Shown here piece by piece: positions 48,501-58,388 of a stretch of 64,000 bases of DNA. The notes under the pieces were generated by a model. It ran no database searches, had not been told where the DNA came from, and was given only the letters and a program-made list of their open reading frames with translations. How positions within the stretch are numbered: position 1 is the stretch's first letter; every line of letters starts with the position of its first letter. Source of the DNA: Liolophura sinensis (Eukaryota > Mollusca > Polyplacophora > Chitonida > Chitonidae); NCBI RefSeq assembly GCF_032854445.1, contig NC_088295.1:23609385-23673384 (forward strand), in the 5' to 3' direction. The position numbers were made by a program, and so were the translations under genes.

Positions 48501-51500
48501 ACTCAAATCGGCTAACGTTTACAGCCAGAAATTTTTTGCTAAACTCTACATGATTTACGTTACATATATTTTCATTATTCAGATTTGGGGGTGCTGTGAT
48601 TCCCACAAAATTCATTGGCTCTGGCTCATCGAACATTGTCATGAATGGAGTGCAGTGTACTGGTGAGGAAACCGACCTGGCACAGTGTTATTTTAACCCA
48701 TGGGGTGTTGGTTGGTGCCCCAGCTGGAAGGCTTTGACAATTTACTGTGGTATGACTGCTCAGTTTTTAATAAACTCCACGTAATTACAAATGGTATTAT
48801 ATTTATTACTAATATGAATAAAAATATTTTTTAATAAAATACTGGCTCAGACATCTTCTCCAAAGAGGCTATTTCTTCTCAAGCATTCATTCTAAGAAAG
48901 AGTGACATACCTGAAAATATTTACAGTAAAATTTTACATGCGATGACAAAATGTTCGTGTTTATTGAACACCAAACTTTTATTCTTTCAGTGTGAGTTAC
49001 ATGAATTGCGTTTCCAATATTTTTAACTCGCTTTCCAGTTTCAAGATTTCCTTGTCTGAAATTCCATGGTGACTTGCTTAAATAAAAGTTCCAGTTTAAC
49101 AGCTGATTGTTCCCACACTTTTAGGTTCATTGGAAAACACTTTTGATGTGAGACTGAAGGATGGAGGTTCCTACAACTTTGGTCGAGTGGAAATGTATGC
49201 ATATGGCACATGGTACAGAGTTTGCAAAAGTGACCAATTTAATGTAGAGGATGCAAGAGTAGTGTGTAACCAGCTACAGTTGCCAAAGTGAGTCCTTTGA
49301 AGTATGCATAGCCTCTTGATTAGATATGCATTCTGTATTGTAACTGCCAACAACTTGTGAAGGATCATGGGGTTCGTCTGGGCTCTGCCCAGTTAATATA
49401 TAGCATTACTGCTTATCTAGATTTACATTCTGTATTTTAAGTAGAGAGACTGTTGTCTGTTTTTTAGCTGCACTGGCATAGAGAGGTATTGTGGAAGGGG
49501 AGGGGGTTGAGAGCGGCATGCAAACACTCTGTTGTGTTTCTCTGTTGTGTATAGCTGGGGGGGGGGGGGAGGGGGGGGTGCCATCTGCTGTTGGCTCTTG
49601 CTTCGTTAAGGTAAACTTCTCCAGTTTATATGAGGCATAGTTTTATTCTAATGTTTAATTATTCAAGATATCTTTGAAGATGTAGAACTGCATATTCCGA
49701 GATTATATGTTAAATTGTTTTTCACAAAATTTACAGTCCTAAACTTAGCCAGTTCCTTTGCATGTAGTCCCAGAGTGAGGTTGTATGTATGGGTCAACTA
49801 GTCTTTATTACAACTGTTGGACACTTAGTGGACATGATGAAATATGCTTTGAAAAGGTAGACCTCTTAATTCCAAAATGGAATTTGACTCTTTCTTTCTT
49901 TATTTCCAAATTTTTTTGAATTTCATATTCAAACTCATTATTCATCCAGTCCCAGAGTAGGGATTTATGTTTGAGTCAAGCATAAATCTTATAGTTTTCA
50001 TAACATCATTGTGCAACTTAAAGAGCTTGATGAACATTTTTTTTTTAAATCATTAGGTTGTGAACAGTTTCAGAGTTAGGTTTTGTGTTTGGGTCAGCTG
50101 GTCTTATTCATCTTCAAAATGGGTAAGGTAAACATGATTTTGCAATGTAGACATCTTAATTTTGAGATTTTATTTCATTTTTTTTCAGAATGATCAAGTG
50201 TTTGTGCATGTACATGTAGTCGCATAGTAAGGTGTTATATTTGGGTCAGCTAGGATTACAGTGCTCACTACATCTTATACCCCATTCACATGGGCAAAGT
50301 CTAGCTGGTTTAAATCCGAAAATCCTGGTATTTTTACAACTGGCTTCGATTTAAACTAGTTTAGATTTGATCCGATTTCAATTTTGGCCTTGGTGTATTA
50401 GGCTTTATGAACATGTTTTGACGGTATACACTTGTTATAAATATAACAATAATGTATTATATCCCAAGGTTACGTATGAGAATGAAATGTTTTGAAGGAA
50501 TATTTGATGGAATACATCTTCTTTTTATGTTCATTTAAGAAAGAAAATATTGTCCTGTATCAACAATATACTGCTTTAAATTTGCCTGACTTGTTTATGG
50601 TGTTGAAGTAGGACTTTAGCAAAGATTTTTGTTCCTGTTTATTTCACAGAGCGAATGCTAAAGTGACATCATGTTTTGATAATGGTACTAATGCCATATG
50701 GCCCTCTTTTGTCCACTGTGATGGAGATGAGGATCATCTAAATAACTGTACAGGCCAAGAAATTCCGCCTGAGAGGTGTAAGGTTTTAAAGATTATCTGC
50801 AGCGATGAAGAAATAAGTGATCAAGGTGAATGGCCATGCTATTTGATGAATTAGCAATGTGTTATGGCGAATGCCAGTCATGAATTACAAAATGGTGTAT
50901 AGCCATTAAACACTGTCAGCTAGTTGTTACCATTGAAGCTTTTCTTGTATGAGCCCAAAAAGGCTTTTCAAGTATTTGCAGGAGGAAAACAAATATTCTG
51001 AACCACAGTAAGTGTGAATTGGCATTGGTCCCCCACTGTCCACTAATAGAGGCAGCTATAAGGGAGTTGTGGAGAGACAGGAGTTTTCAACGTGACATCG
51101 TCAGTTTTAGCTCTTGAAAAAAAAAACCACACACTTGAAATGAATCCTCATGGGTAGTAATGTAAACATTAGGCAATTTTACTCTTACCAGCAAGTAAGT
51201 TTTACCAGCTCTATAAGTTTTCAACATCCTATCTTATAACATAGACCATTCATTTAATGGGGGACCTCAATGCAAGATGATAACAATCGTATAATGTAGT
51301 AGCTCTTGTTTAATTTACACTTGTTTAAGCATTATTGAGTAGGGTACACTGAAATTATTAGATAAAGATAATGCAAGATGATACAAAATTATGTTAGGTA
51401 GAAGCCCTTGTGAATTTAAACTTGTTTAAGCAGTATTGAGTAGGGTACGCTTAGATTATTAGATAAAGTGAACATGACAATATTCCAGTGAGTACAGAAT

Positions 51501-54248
51501 GATAGATGTAATGTTGTGTCATTAGTGGAGTGATGAACTGGTTCCGACTGCTGTGTTATTTGACCTTTCAGACTGCTTTAACATCCTACCTGGTTGGGCC
51601 ATTGCTACACTTGTCTTGGCCATTTTGTTGGGCTTACTGGTGGCTGTCTGTGTATTTATGAAGGTGAGAAGGAATAAGGAGGCACATCCTGTAGGTAAGT
51701 TTAGTCTGACTGCAACATTCCTTGACGGATTTCTCTGAAACAGAAAAAGGGCCCTTGTTTATCCACTTCCCCAAACTTCATACAGGATTAGCGTCCAGAT
51801 TTTGCTACAGGTCTTAATTATGAAGATTATAACTTGTGTAAGCAGTATATTGCCGAAAGAGCTTCTGAGAAACATAATTATGACTTTACTGCCCTAGCTG
51901 ATCTCCAGCCAGCTGCATTTTTGTGGCCCATCGGGGGACATCATAGCTGACCAACGCAAGGATGGCTGGGCTATATAACCTGGGAATTCATGACAAGACG
52001 ATGTCAATTTTGAGAAAACAAATATGCTGCTGTATTAGTTCGAACCCATAGCAGAAGATGTGAAAGTTTTGATTTATGGCACTGACAAAAAGTTTAATAT
52101 TTATTTATTTTTCTTACCCTCTGTCCACTTCACAATAAATATTCTATTCCTTGAGTTATTCAAAATTCATACTTGTGTGCAATGATAACTGTATGTTCTT
52201 GTCGGGTTGCCCGGTACCTTATGCCTGTATAGTCATGTACAATATAAATACATGTATGGTGTGGACGTCAGTGTTAATGTACAGAGATATGATGTCTACC
52301 AGTTTTCAGCTTCAGGTTTTAGTTGACTGCAAAGCCTATAGTATCCAAATCTTTCTAGTTCAGCTGTATTCTGCTCATAGCTTTCTGTTATAGAATGGTG
52401 AGAGATGATATGGCTGTTTTTGATGGGTACAAAATCCATCCATCTTGTATTGTAAATCCACGTCGCTCTTCCTGGGGGTCAGATTGTATTTGATGACTTG
52501 TTACAAGCATATGCAAAACAGTAAACCATCTCATGGAGATATTCTATGTGCTTGTTGTCACACTTGTACCTTTTTAACATTGAGCTAAATGGCGAAGCTC
52601 TGACAGTTTGTAAAGGTTGAACTTATATGGCATAATTTGGCAGAGACCACCGAGTGTTGTCGGAAAAAATGCAAAAACTCAGCCTCATTATCTGGTGATT
52701 TTATGTGCCATATTACTGAGATTAATGTACTTTTTTTAAAAACTTAATTTAACAATATATACAGGGGTTGCTAACTATGAATAAATAATGAACTGGACAC
52801 TAATCTTTGAACTAAAGTGATGGAGAATAGCTTGTTACATTTTCCACATGTCCACTCAATAGTTATAGGAACCAGTCCTCAACTGCAGCCGAGAAGCCCT
52901 TGACAAGGGACATTTTCTTGATAAAGCTGTGGTTCAGCTGTGGTTTTGTCAGCAGGTTTGTCAGAAAGCTTGTAAAGGGCAGTGGTTTTGTTAGGGCTGT
53001 GCCCGATCTGTGCCCATAATGCTGACTGCTGTTGCACAGTTGAAATTGAATCTTGAGGACATCATAAAAACCCTAGTTAATAAAATTTAACTAATTTCGA
53101 ATGCAATTGATTCTATTATTGACATGGTCAGAAAAAGACCTATTGTTACGTCATTGTTTTCTGAACTGATCAAAGGGATATGACCTAGTCAACAGAGACA
53201 TATGGTATCGTTTGCAGCATACAGGAATATACACATCCTGTGACCATTCCTATGCAGTGAAAATCAGAGCATTTTTTCTCGTGTAGGATAATTTGTGATT
53301 TCTGTCAGAAATTAGCTGGGTTTCCAATTTCTGACAACATGGTTTTATCTTTATTCCCATTTTTTGTTAAGCGTTTATTTCTGATTTATATCTGCTGAAA
53401 TTGTATTGTAACATGTTTTATAATATTACAGATAACACTCGCCCACAGCTGTATTTGGTTGGAGAGGGTGGGGAAAACTTCGTAAGTAAAAATAGTTTGC
53501 AAGATGTCAGATTGTATGCATATAGAGATCAGGTGTCCACAGCCATAAATAATAACAGGCCTTCATCCCGTAACCAAGAAAGCTTGAGTCATCTGCTGTC
53601 GTGAATGATGATATATTCCAAGAACGTTGTAAATCAAACCATACAGCTTTTAAGGACAAAAGACACTCGGCTCTGGTAGTTGTGTGTAACACCAATTGTT
53701 TTCGAGCACATAACACGAAAAGCAAATATGCATCGGGGAAAAACCAAAAGGTAGAAAAGCTAGGGTGTCAGGCGTACAAGGTGAGCAGTTCTAACCATTG
53801 CAGCAAGTTGATGGTTTATTTAAATTCTAAAGCACTTTTTGCCACAATATAACTCAAATACTACCAAACAGAGGTATTAAGCCATAATGTATGATTCTAA
53901 AGCACTGTTCATCATGTTGCCCTTTACAATGAAACAGTTTTCCCTTTTGGAAAATATATGCATTGGGTTGGGAGGTACATTCTTTAACTTTGGTTCTTTA
54001 TCTTACATGAGTATGCTGTCTCTTTTTCTTGGCAGGAATTGAATATCCCTCCTCCAATCATGGATACACCACATCCAGCATATGATGCACCACATCCAGC
54101 ATATGATGCAGAACTGCCAGCATATGATGCAGAACCGCCAGCATATGATGCAGAACCTCCAGCATATGATGCAGAACCTCCAGCATATGATGCAGAACCT
54201 CCAGCATATGATGCAGAACTGCCAGCATATGATACTTTGTTCAAATGA
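32400..54248 (+). CDS. Five-SRCR type I membrane receptor with PPxY-repeat tail
   Basis: Coding exons: 32400-32451, 32767-32814, 33574-33715, 34650-34822, 36416-36560, 38770-38942, 41444-41582, 45531-45700, 46442-46595, 48583-48749, 49125-49287, 50650-50825, 51572-51694, 53432-53481, 54036-54248. The exons total 2,088 nt, exactly 696 codons including TGA, with every junction in phase. Order: signal peptide, five group A SRCR domains, one membrane helix, basic stop-transfer and PAYD-repeat tail. SRCR proteins bind microbial surfaces, lipoproteins or other cells; this ligand is unknown. The tail suits WW-domain ubiquitin ligases and AP-2 (inference). The first exon is the weakest part. The gene is not a clear one-to-one orthologue of any named vertebrate receptor; CD5, CD6 and MARCO differ in domain number. 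Confidence 0.85.
33131..33195 (+). repeat. SINE family B 3' fragment
   Basis: TGTCATATGACTGAAAAATTGTT tail region (split: CATATGACTGAAAAATTG, AAGTATGAAATTAAATCCC) followed by a CACATACATACA-type extension. Confidence 0.6.
33439..33518 (+). repeat. (TA)n(CA)n microsatellite
   Basis: About 30 TA dinucleotides followed by about nine CA, ending 55 bp before the first SRCR exon. Open frames of Tyr-Ile repeats across it are artefacts. Confidence 0.95.
33574..34822 (+). CDS. SRCR domain 1 (exons 33574-33715 and 34650-34822)
   Basis: First half: a W-I-C motif and VICRSLNLP. Second half: [24 protein letters not shown] and V-R-C. All six group A cysteines are present, with an N-glycosylation site at NET. 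The second exon is in no long plus-strand open frame; I found it from the [11 protein letters not shown] motif and the matching TTCAG acceptor and GTCAGT donor. Confidence 0.88.
34199..34577 (+). repeat. Intronic repeat R1, copy 1
   Basis: Shares long stretches with 40736-41096: TGTATGTATGA, TTATTGTTGTGT, GGAATGTAAAAGTT, CAAATCTAACAAGT, TTTTATTTGTA, AAGGTCATCTCTATT. It lies directly upstream of SRCR exon 1b. Confidence 0.8.
35636..35835 (+). repeat. SINE family A copy
   Basis: B-box-like GAGTTCAAATCTGGC, body GGGATGGTCTGTCAG, GTAAGTGAAATATTCTGGAG, TACGGCATTAAAACC and AAATAAATAAA tail. Confidence 0.8.
36416..38942 (+). CDS. SRCR domain 2 (exons 36416-36560 and 38770-38942)
   Basis: EGKLRLMSG opening, [10 protein letters not shown] at the exon end, [16 protein letters not shown], and H-V-S-C at the end. 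The first cysteine (W-M-T-V-H instead of W-x-x-V-C) and its usual partner are both missing, leaving four cysteines. The intron between the halves holds two blocks of the 177-187 bp repeat and a hairpin element. Confidence 0.88.
36944..37255 (+). repeat. Intronic 177-187 bp tandem repeat R2, block 1
   Basis: Units begin GTTAAACAAAATGTTAGG at 36944 and GTTAAACAAAGTGTTAGG at 37121 and continue TACTGCAGGTATTGAGCTCAGG, then TTACTGAATTCCTGACTTAC (quoted in parts). Two units, the second shorter. Confidence 0.85.
37271..37423 (+). repeat. Foldback hairpin element, 153 bp
   Basis: Starts GTAGTTTGCCATGCTCAAAT (plus CA) and ends with its perfect 22-base inverse complement. The inner arms remain complementary (GGGAGTTGT with ACAACTCCC; GTTTGAGAA with TTCTCAAAC), so almost the whole length folds into one stem around a GGCCGCAGGCC tip. 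Confidence 0.9.
38328..38760 (+). repeat. Intronic repeat R2, block 2
   Basis: Units begin at 38328 and 38507 with GTTAAACAAA; a third partial unit (TTCTTTATGCATTGAGCTGA) runs to the acceptor of SRCR exon 2b. Confidence 0.85.
40130..40740 (-). mobile_element. Penelope-like element 3' fragment with GIY-YIG domain
   Basis: The minus strand encodes [20 protein letters not shown], then after a frameshift [11 protein letters not shown]-like sequence, SAIADYI and [14 protein letters not shown] and YTGET are the GIY and YIG motifs of the endonuclease domain found at the C-terminus of Penelope-like retroelements. The 3' end, with TTGATAACGATGCTAGTATC and CAATAATAAACC-type sequence, fits the same family. 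It is 5'-truncated, frameshifted, and lies in the receptor intron. Confidence 0.7.
40736..41096 (+). repeat. Intronic repeat R1, copy 2
   Basis: Second copy of the element at 34199-34577, abutting the Penelope-like fragment. Confidence 0.8.
41444..45700 (+). CDS. SRCR domain 3 (exons 41444-41582 and 45531-45700)
   Basis: [24 protein letters not shown] (first cysteine replaced by Tyr), [10 protein letters not shown]; then [26 protein letters not shown]. An extra Cys in M-T-C may re-pair. The acceptor of the second half (ACAAAG|G) is weak but is the only one restoring phase; using TGCAG instead gives an early stop. Confidence 0.8.
42602..43151 (+). mobile_element. TTAA-ended MITE, 550 bp (piggyBac-like ends)
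   Basis: Left end TTAAAGGAGAAGAAAA, right end TTTTCTTCTCCTTTAA: a perfect 16-base inverted repeat with TTAA at both ends, the target of piggyBac-type elements. No transposase inside. Confidence 0.75.
43152..45530 (+). other. Receptor intron, no other gene
   Basis: AT-rich intron. GTTAAGCTTTT / GAAGGTTGAGC phrases with ATTGAAGGT recur at about 100-bp spacing from 42,480 to 43,480, suggesting an old degenerate tandem repeat. No exon is seen. Confidence 0.5.
45911..46330 (+). repeat. Intronic repeat R2, block 3
   Basis: Units begin at 45911 and 46098 (GTTAAACAAAAT); the partial third unit (TTCTTTATGCATTGAGTTGA, CCTTGCTACCAATTTTAAGT) lies just upstream of SRCR exon 4a, as block 2 does for exon 2b. 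Confidence 0.85.
46442..48749 (+). CDS. SRCR domain 4 (exons 46442-46595 and 48583-48749)
   Basis: [36 protein letters not shown]; then [19 protein letters not shown] and I-Y-C. All six group A cysteines are present. Donors are GTATGT and GTATGA. Confidence 0.9.
46660..48560 (+). other. Receptor intron, no other gene
   Basis: About 1.9 kb between the two halves of SRCR domain 4. No recognisable repeat or exon. A G-rich patch (GATGGGGGTGGGGTAGAGGG) is at about 48,201. Confidence 0.5.
49125..50825 (+). CDS. SRCR domain 5 (exons 49125-49287 and 50650-50825)
   Basis: [35 protein letters not shown]; then a [13 protein letters not shown] segment, [10 protein letters not shown]. Six canonical cysteines plus one extra (T-S-C). 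Two candidate N-glycosylation sites (N-G-T and N-C-T). Confidence 0.9.
51572..51694 (+). CDS. SRCR receptor: transmembrane exon
   Basis: [19 protein letters not shown] plus CVFM forms a single helix followed by KVRRNK, a stop-transfer signal placing the C-terminus in the cytosol. Phases 1 and 1. An internal AAG|GTGAGA at 51,663 could serve as a second donor. Confidence 0.9.
53432..54248 (+). CDS. SRCR receptor: cytoplasmic tail exons with PAYD repeats
   Basis: Exon 53432-53481 ends TTC|GTAAGT in phase 0. The frame also runs on to a stop at 53,604 if the intron is retained. Exon 54036-54248 encodes eight heptads: [28 protein letters not shown] four times, LPAYDTL, then FK and stop. PPAY fits the WW-domain ligand PPxY; YDTL fits the AP-2 signal YxxL. 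The 21-bp DNA repeat keeps the frame. Confidence 0.9.
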
Positions 54249-54758
54249 TTGTTCAAACCTGGATGACTGAGAAATCACCTCAACCCCAACACAGTGTTTC
54301 AATAATTTTACTGTATTTTGTAAAAGAAAACAGAAAAAAAACATTACTTGTGTGTGGAGACAAGACAAAGGCAGAATTCAGTTCTAACAAATTCAGGGAA
54401 AAAAAATTATATCTTAGGATTTAATTAATTTTAATCATTGTGTGATGAGATGCGGTCTTCTCATTCCCATAAATTTTTGGAATCCCTGGTGGATTTTTCG
54501 CTGACTCTGATTTTTGCTTTTAGTGACTGAACGCTGATATGAACGACAAAAAATGTATTTGTATAATTTGAACAGCGTGTATAAGTAGCACTAAGGCCTA
54601 CTGGGGAGATGAATGCGGTTTGATGGTATATGCTGCTTTCTGACATAGTTTGTGATACTGTCATTTAATATTACACGGCTTGTACATCAACTGATTTTAC
54701 ATGTGTGGTGGTATGTAACCTCGTAGCACTTTGTGAAAAGGCCCTTTGACTACACGTA

Positions 54759-54764
54759 AATAAA
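54759..54764 (+). other. Candidate polyadenylation signal of the receptor
   Basis: AATAAA about 510 nt after the stop codon; a second AATAAA is at 54875-54880. Either could end the transcript. Confidence 0.45.
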
Positions 54765-54880
54765 TTGTTGTAAATGATCTCCAAATGATGTCTTATGCAG
54801 CCAGTAGTTCATACCTCTCTTCATGGAGTGAATGGGTAAAGGCTACATGTTATTTGGTGAAATCTCACTAAAATAATAAA

Positions 54881-55692
54881 GTTTGATACTTTATAAATAG
54901 CCAGAGAATCCTGCTTTCAATTGAAATATGATTTAGCCTGGTGCTTGTCTTGTAGCCAGATTTACATGTTGGAGGAAGACATATTGTGTTTGTGGTGTTC
55001 ACCATCCACCACATGAGCTTGTCTGCAAGATGTATGCGTCATCCAGAGCCAGTATAGTTTCAATCAAAGGGAGTTTTGAGTTCAGACTCGTCTATCACTA
55101 AAGCTAATGTCATACTGTATCAGGTAACCTGTCGGTAATGCTGGGTAACTATTTTTGATCATATTTTCTGTAACATGGGTGTTTGAAAATAGTGTCACAA
55201 AAAGTAGTGTATATTGAACAAACAGTGGTGAAAATAAAGAAGCTGAATGTTTGTGAACAAGTGTACGAAGGAAGGGCATGTCATATGTTACTCCACAACA
55301 GAGTAAGATTGAGTAGGTTAATGTAAACAAAGCTGGCCTAAGATTTTTAACAAGTCACATGATAAAGTAAAGCATTTTTACCTTTTGTGACGACAGAGTT
55401 CAGACTCAAAGCTCCCCAGTTGATTAGATTTTGGTTCATTTTGACTCTTTTTTTTTTTTTTCTTTAGCAACACTGATTGGCTAGTGTTTGTCTACAAGAT
55501 GCCTTCGAAGCACCTTTATGGAATTTAATCAAATTAGGGCCATTAATAACTCAATAAAGTGAAAGTCATTCAGAGTTTGTATCACTATGTAGATATGAAA
55601 GTTGGATTAAAATAACGTTTTCAGCAATCAAGTATTTAAATGAAGTATTTGTCCTAAACATTCGGTTGAAAAAAATGCATTTTTATAAGCAG
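54881..55692 (+). other. No supported gene
   Basis: AT-rich intergenic or extended 3' UTR sequence. Confidence 0.4.
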
Positions 55693-56022
55693 TTAAAGGA
55701 GATAGAAAACTAAATTTTTTTCAAACAGGATATCATGCTACCTTCCAAACAAACTTTAAAACATCTTTCTAGACAGGTGAATACAGCTCTCAAAATCTTG
55801 TTGTAAGTGGTGTATGGTGTACATATCCAAATTACCATGTTTTCCAACGCATTTGTAATGTAACATTTGTTAAACATGGTATATCCTATGACCTTGTCAA
55901 AAGTCTGGGTTCGAAGTTCAATTAACAAGCTGTCGGAAAAAAATGGTTGTGGCTGTGAATGTCTTTTTCTGCCCTATGCGGAAATAACTCTGGTTATATT
56001 ATGTTTTCTCCTTTTCTTTTAA
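55693..56022 (+). mobile_element. Second TTAA-ended MITE, 330 bp
   Basis: Left TTAAAGGAGATAGAAAAC, right GTTTTCTCCTTTTCTTTTAA. Ends related to the 42,602 element but with indels. Too short to encode a protein. Confidence 0.5.
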
Positions 56023-56567
56023 AGTATATCCTTTTTTTATGTTAATCTTTAAAATGAATTTCAAGTTCTTTTAAACAAATTTATTGGGAAATGAACCCTG
56101 TGCCTTTCAGTCCTGCAATCTGTTAGCCATCTGTAATATTTCCTGTTGTCTGGCTGTAATTGTCAGCACTATATCCACTCTGTCTATTTATATGAGAACT
56201 GTTTTATTTAGAGCTTTTAGCTTATTATGACACCTGAGGTTGTGATTGCTGATGTACTGCAGTTTCACATTTGGTTACTCTTGCTATATAAACTCAGGCA
56301 TATTCCACTGTGCTATACTCTATTGTTTAAGACTGTATATGTATAGTCAAAATATTGTATTTGTCTTAAATACCAGCACAGGGTTATACATCTGCAATTC
56401 AGCATTAAATTACTATACCGTTGATGTATTTTATACATGTATATACATGAAGCTTGTCATGAATATTAAAGGTAAGCATTAGATAGTTAACTCGTAATCT
56501 TTGTTCATGCATGTTGGTATAGTTTTACTTCTATTTACTGACATACTCTGATAGCTGTTTCTTATTT

Positions 56568-56712
56568 TCGGTGGCCTAATGGTTAGAGTGTTCTACATGA
56601 AGCTCACCACTGGTCATGTCTGGTGTTTTCGGCATGATGCTTCAGTGGTGGAAGCACTTTGGTGGCATGGGCTCTCCCTGCCACAAGATGACACAATATA
56701 TGTATACACAAC
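56568..56712 (+). repeat. SINE family B with tRNA-like head
   Basis: Begins CGGTGGCCTAATGGTTAGAG, an A-box-like tRNA head, then TGGTCATGTCTGGTGTTTTC, TCAGTGGTGGAAGCACTTTG and CCTGCCACAAGATGACACA. 3' truncated. Confidence 0.65.
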
Positions 56713-56887
56713 TTGTGGTGTGTAAAGCAACTTTTGATTCAAAAAAGTTTTTTTTATGTATAGAAATAAAGCATTATACATATATCTATGCTAAAACCAT
56801 ATCATTTGTATATACTGAATATGTGTTAAGGTTTTCAAAAAAATTAAAGGCTGTGATTTTATGTTAACATTATTATAAACTTGTATG

Positions 56888-57125
56888 TACAGTGATTTTG
56901 TGTTAAGTATTATGTCAAACCTAAGCATAACTACAGTGATTTTGTGTTAAGTATTATGTCAAACCTAAGCATAACTACAGTGATTTTGTGTTAAGTATTA
57001 TGTCAAACCTAAGCATAACTACAGTGATTTTGTGTTAAGTATTATGTCAAACCTAAGCATAACTACAGTGATTTTGTGTTAAGTATTACGTAAAACCTAA
57101 GCATAACTACAGTGATCTTGAGTAT
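56888..57125 (+). repeat. 44-bp minisatellite, about 5 units
   Basis: Unit TACAGTGATTTTGTGTTAAG, TATTATGTCAAACCTAAGCA, TAAC at 56888, 56932, 56976, 57020 and 57064, then a partial one. The central copies are identical, so recent. Confidence 0.95.
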
Positions 57126-58190
57126 TAAATTTGCTTCTATACATAAGCATAAAAGCTTTTTTTTTTTGGCAATACCTTTACAACCAAGGAATGTCATTGA
57201 GGTGTTATATGCATGTTTAGTGATGAATTTAATGGGAGATGCATCTATTATATGATACATCTTTTGTTTGCATAGGCCAATTCTAGCTAGTTTGTTATTG
57301 GAACATTGTCATATAGTCATTTATCCAAGTTTATACGTATATTCAGAACTGTGAATACTGCTCTTTGGGAGCCACCAGTATGATTTACATGCCTGTAAAC
57401 ATCTACTTGTGCAGATATACAGGGCAATATAATGGCAGTTTTACAGAAACATTATGGAGGCAAAAATGAAAAGTAGCTGATTCTCAAAATTTGCTTTGAA
57501 ATGAAAATTTGCATGTACATGAACAAGGTTTCATTGGATATCTGGACACTCATGCTGTCGTATTAACGTTTCCTTCATGCAATACATGAGCACTGTTCAG
57601 ATCTATTTACTTACATGTGTGAAAGCATTCCTGGAATCACAATTCTGCCTACTGCTCTGTCTGATGAATATTTACATGGTTATGCTATTGTGTATGGTAT
57701 TCTTTGTATAGGGTGGTGCTTTGGTTTTAAGAAAGCTGTTATACCTTGATTGATAATGATAATGTATGTTCCTTAATGACAATGGTAAACATTTGCCTTT
57801 CATATCTTGTATATAGAATTCTTATCCCTGTTAATACTTTCACAGATTCAGCTGTTTTTTATTATTTTTGTAAGAATTTTAGCATCTTTTCATGTCAGCT
57901 TAATCTACCTTAATGGGTGCATGAATGTTTTGTATCACCATGACCTTTAAACTAAATAAATATTGTTTTATTTTTCTTTGCAGATATATTTTATGTTGCT
58001 AAATTACTTAACAGTAATGTAACCTTTTGTCTCATTGACTTGAAAGGTCAACATTTATAAGAAATATATCTGTCTATTCTGAGGTTAAGTTTTATTGCTA
58101 AATTTTGAAGAAATATGTAAACTGTAATATCAGGGTCTTATTCTACAAAGACATCATTGATAGCCAATCATTGAACACATAATTTATTAT
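57126..58190 (+). other. No supported gene
   Basis: AT-rich sequence without a recognised feature. Confidence 0.4.
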
Positions 58191-58198
58191 TAATTAAG

Positions 58199-58277
58199 GC
58201 ATTGGAAGACGAATGAAAAACAGCCTTTGGAGAGAAGATGTTCTGCCCACCCTTCGAAAAACTCAAGAGATGGGGCT
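58199..58277 (+). CDS. Isolated exon-like block, gene unknown
   Basis: Acceptor AATTAAG|GC, 25 open codons and a perfect GTAAGT donor (GGGGCT|GTAAGT), phases 1 and 2. The peptide includes IGRRMKNSLWREDVLPTLRK, charged and protein-like. Its start phase matches the end of the receptor transmembrane exon, so it might be an alternative downstream exon, or part of another gene. Family not recognised. Confidence 0.35.
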
Positions 58278-58339
58278 GTAAGTTGGGTTGGACATTTTAA
58301 TTGGCTATTTTAAGCTATAATAACACAGAGCTTTTGGCA

Positions 58340-58357
58340 TGATTGCCTTTGCACTTG

Positions 58358-58388
<31 letters not shown>

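Noticed and set aside
54003-54368. Antisense frames with CIICWRF or YAGGSAS repeats
   Set aside because: Shadows of the in-frame PAYD repeat exon on plus, which has an acceptor, correct phase and a stop.
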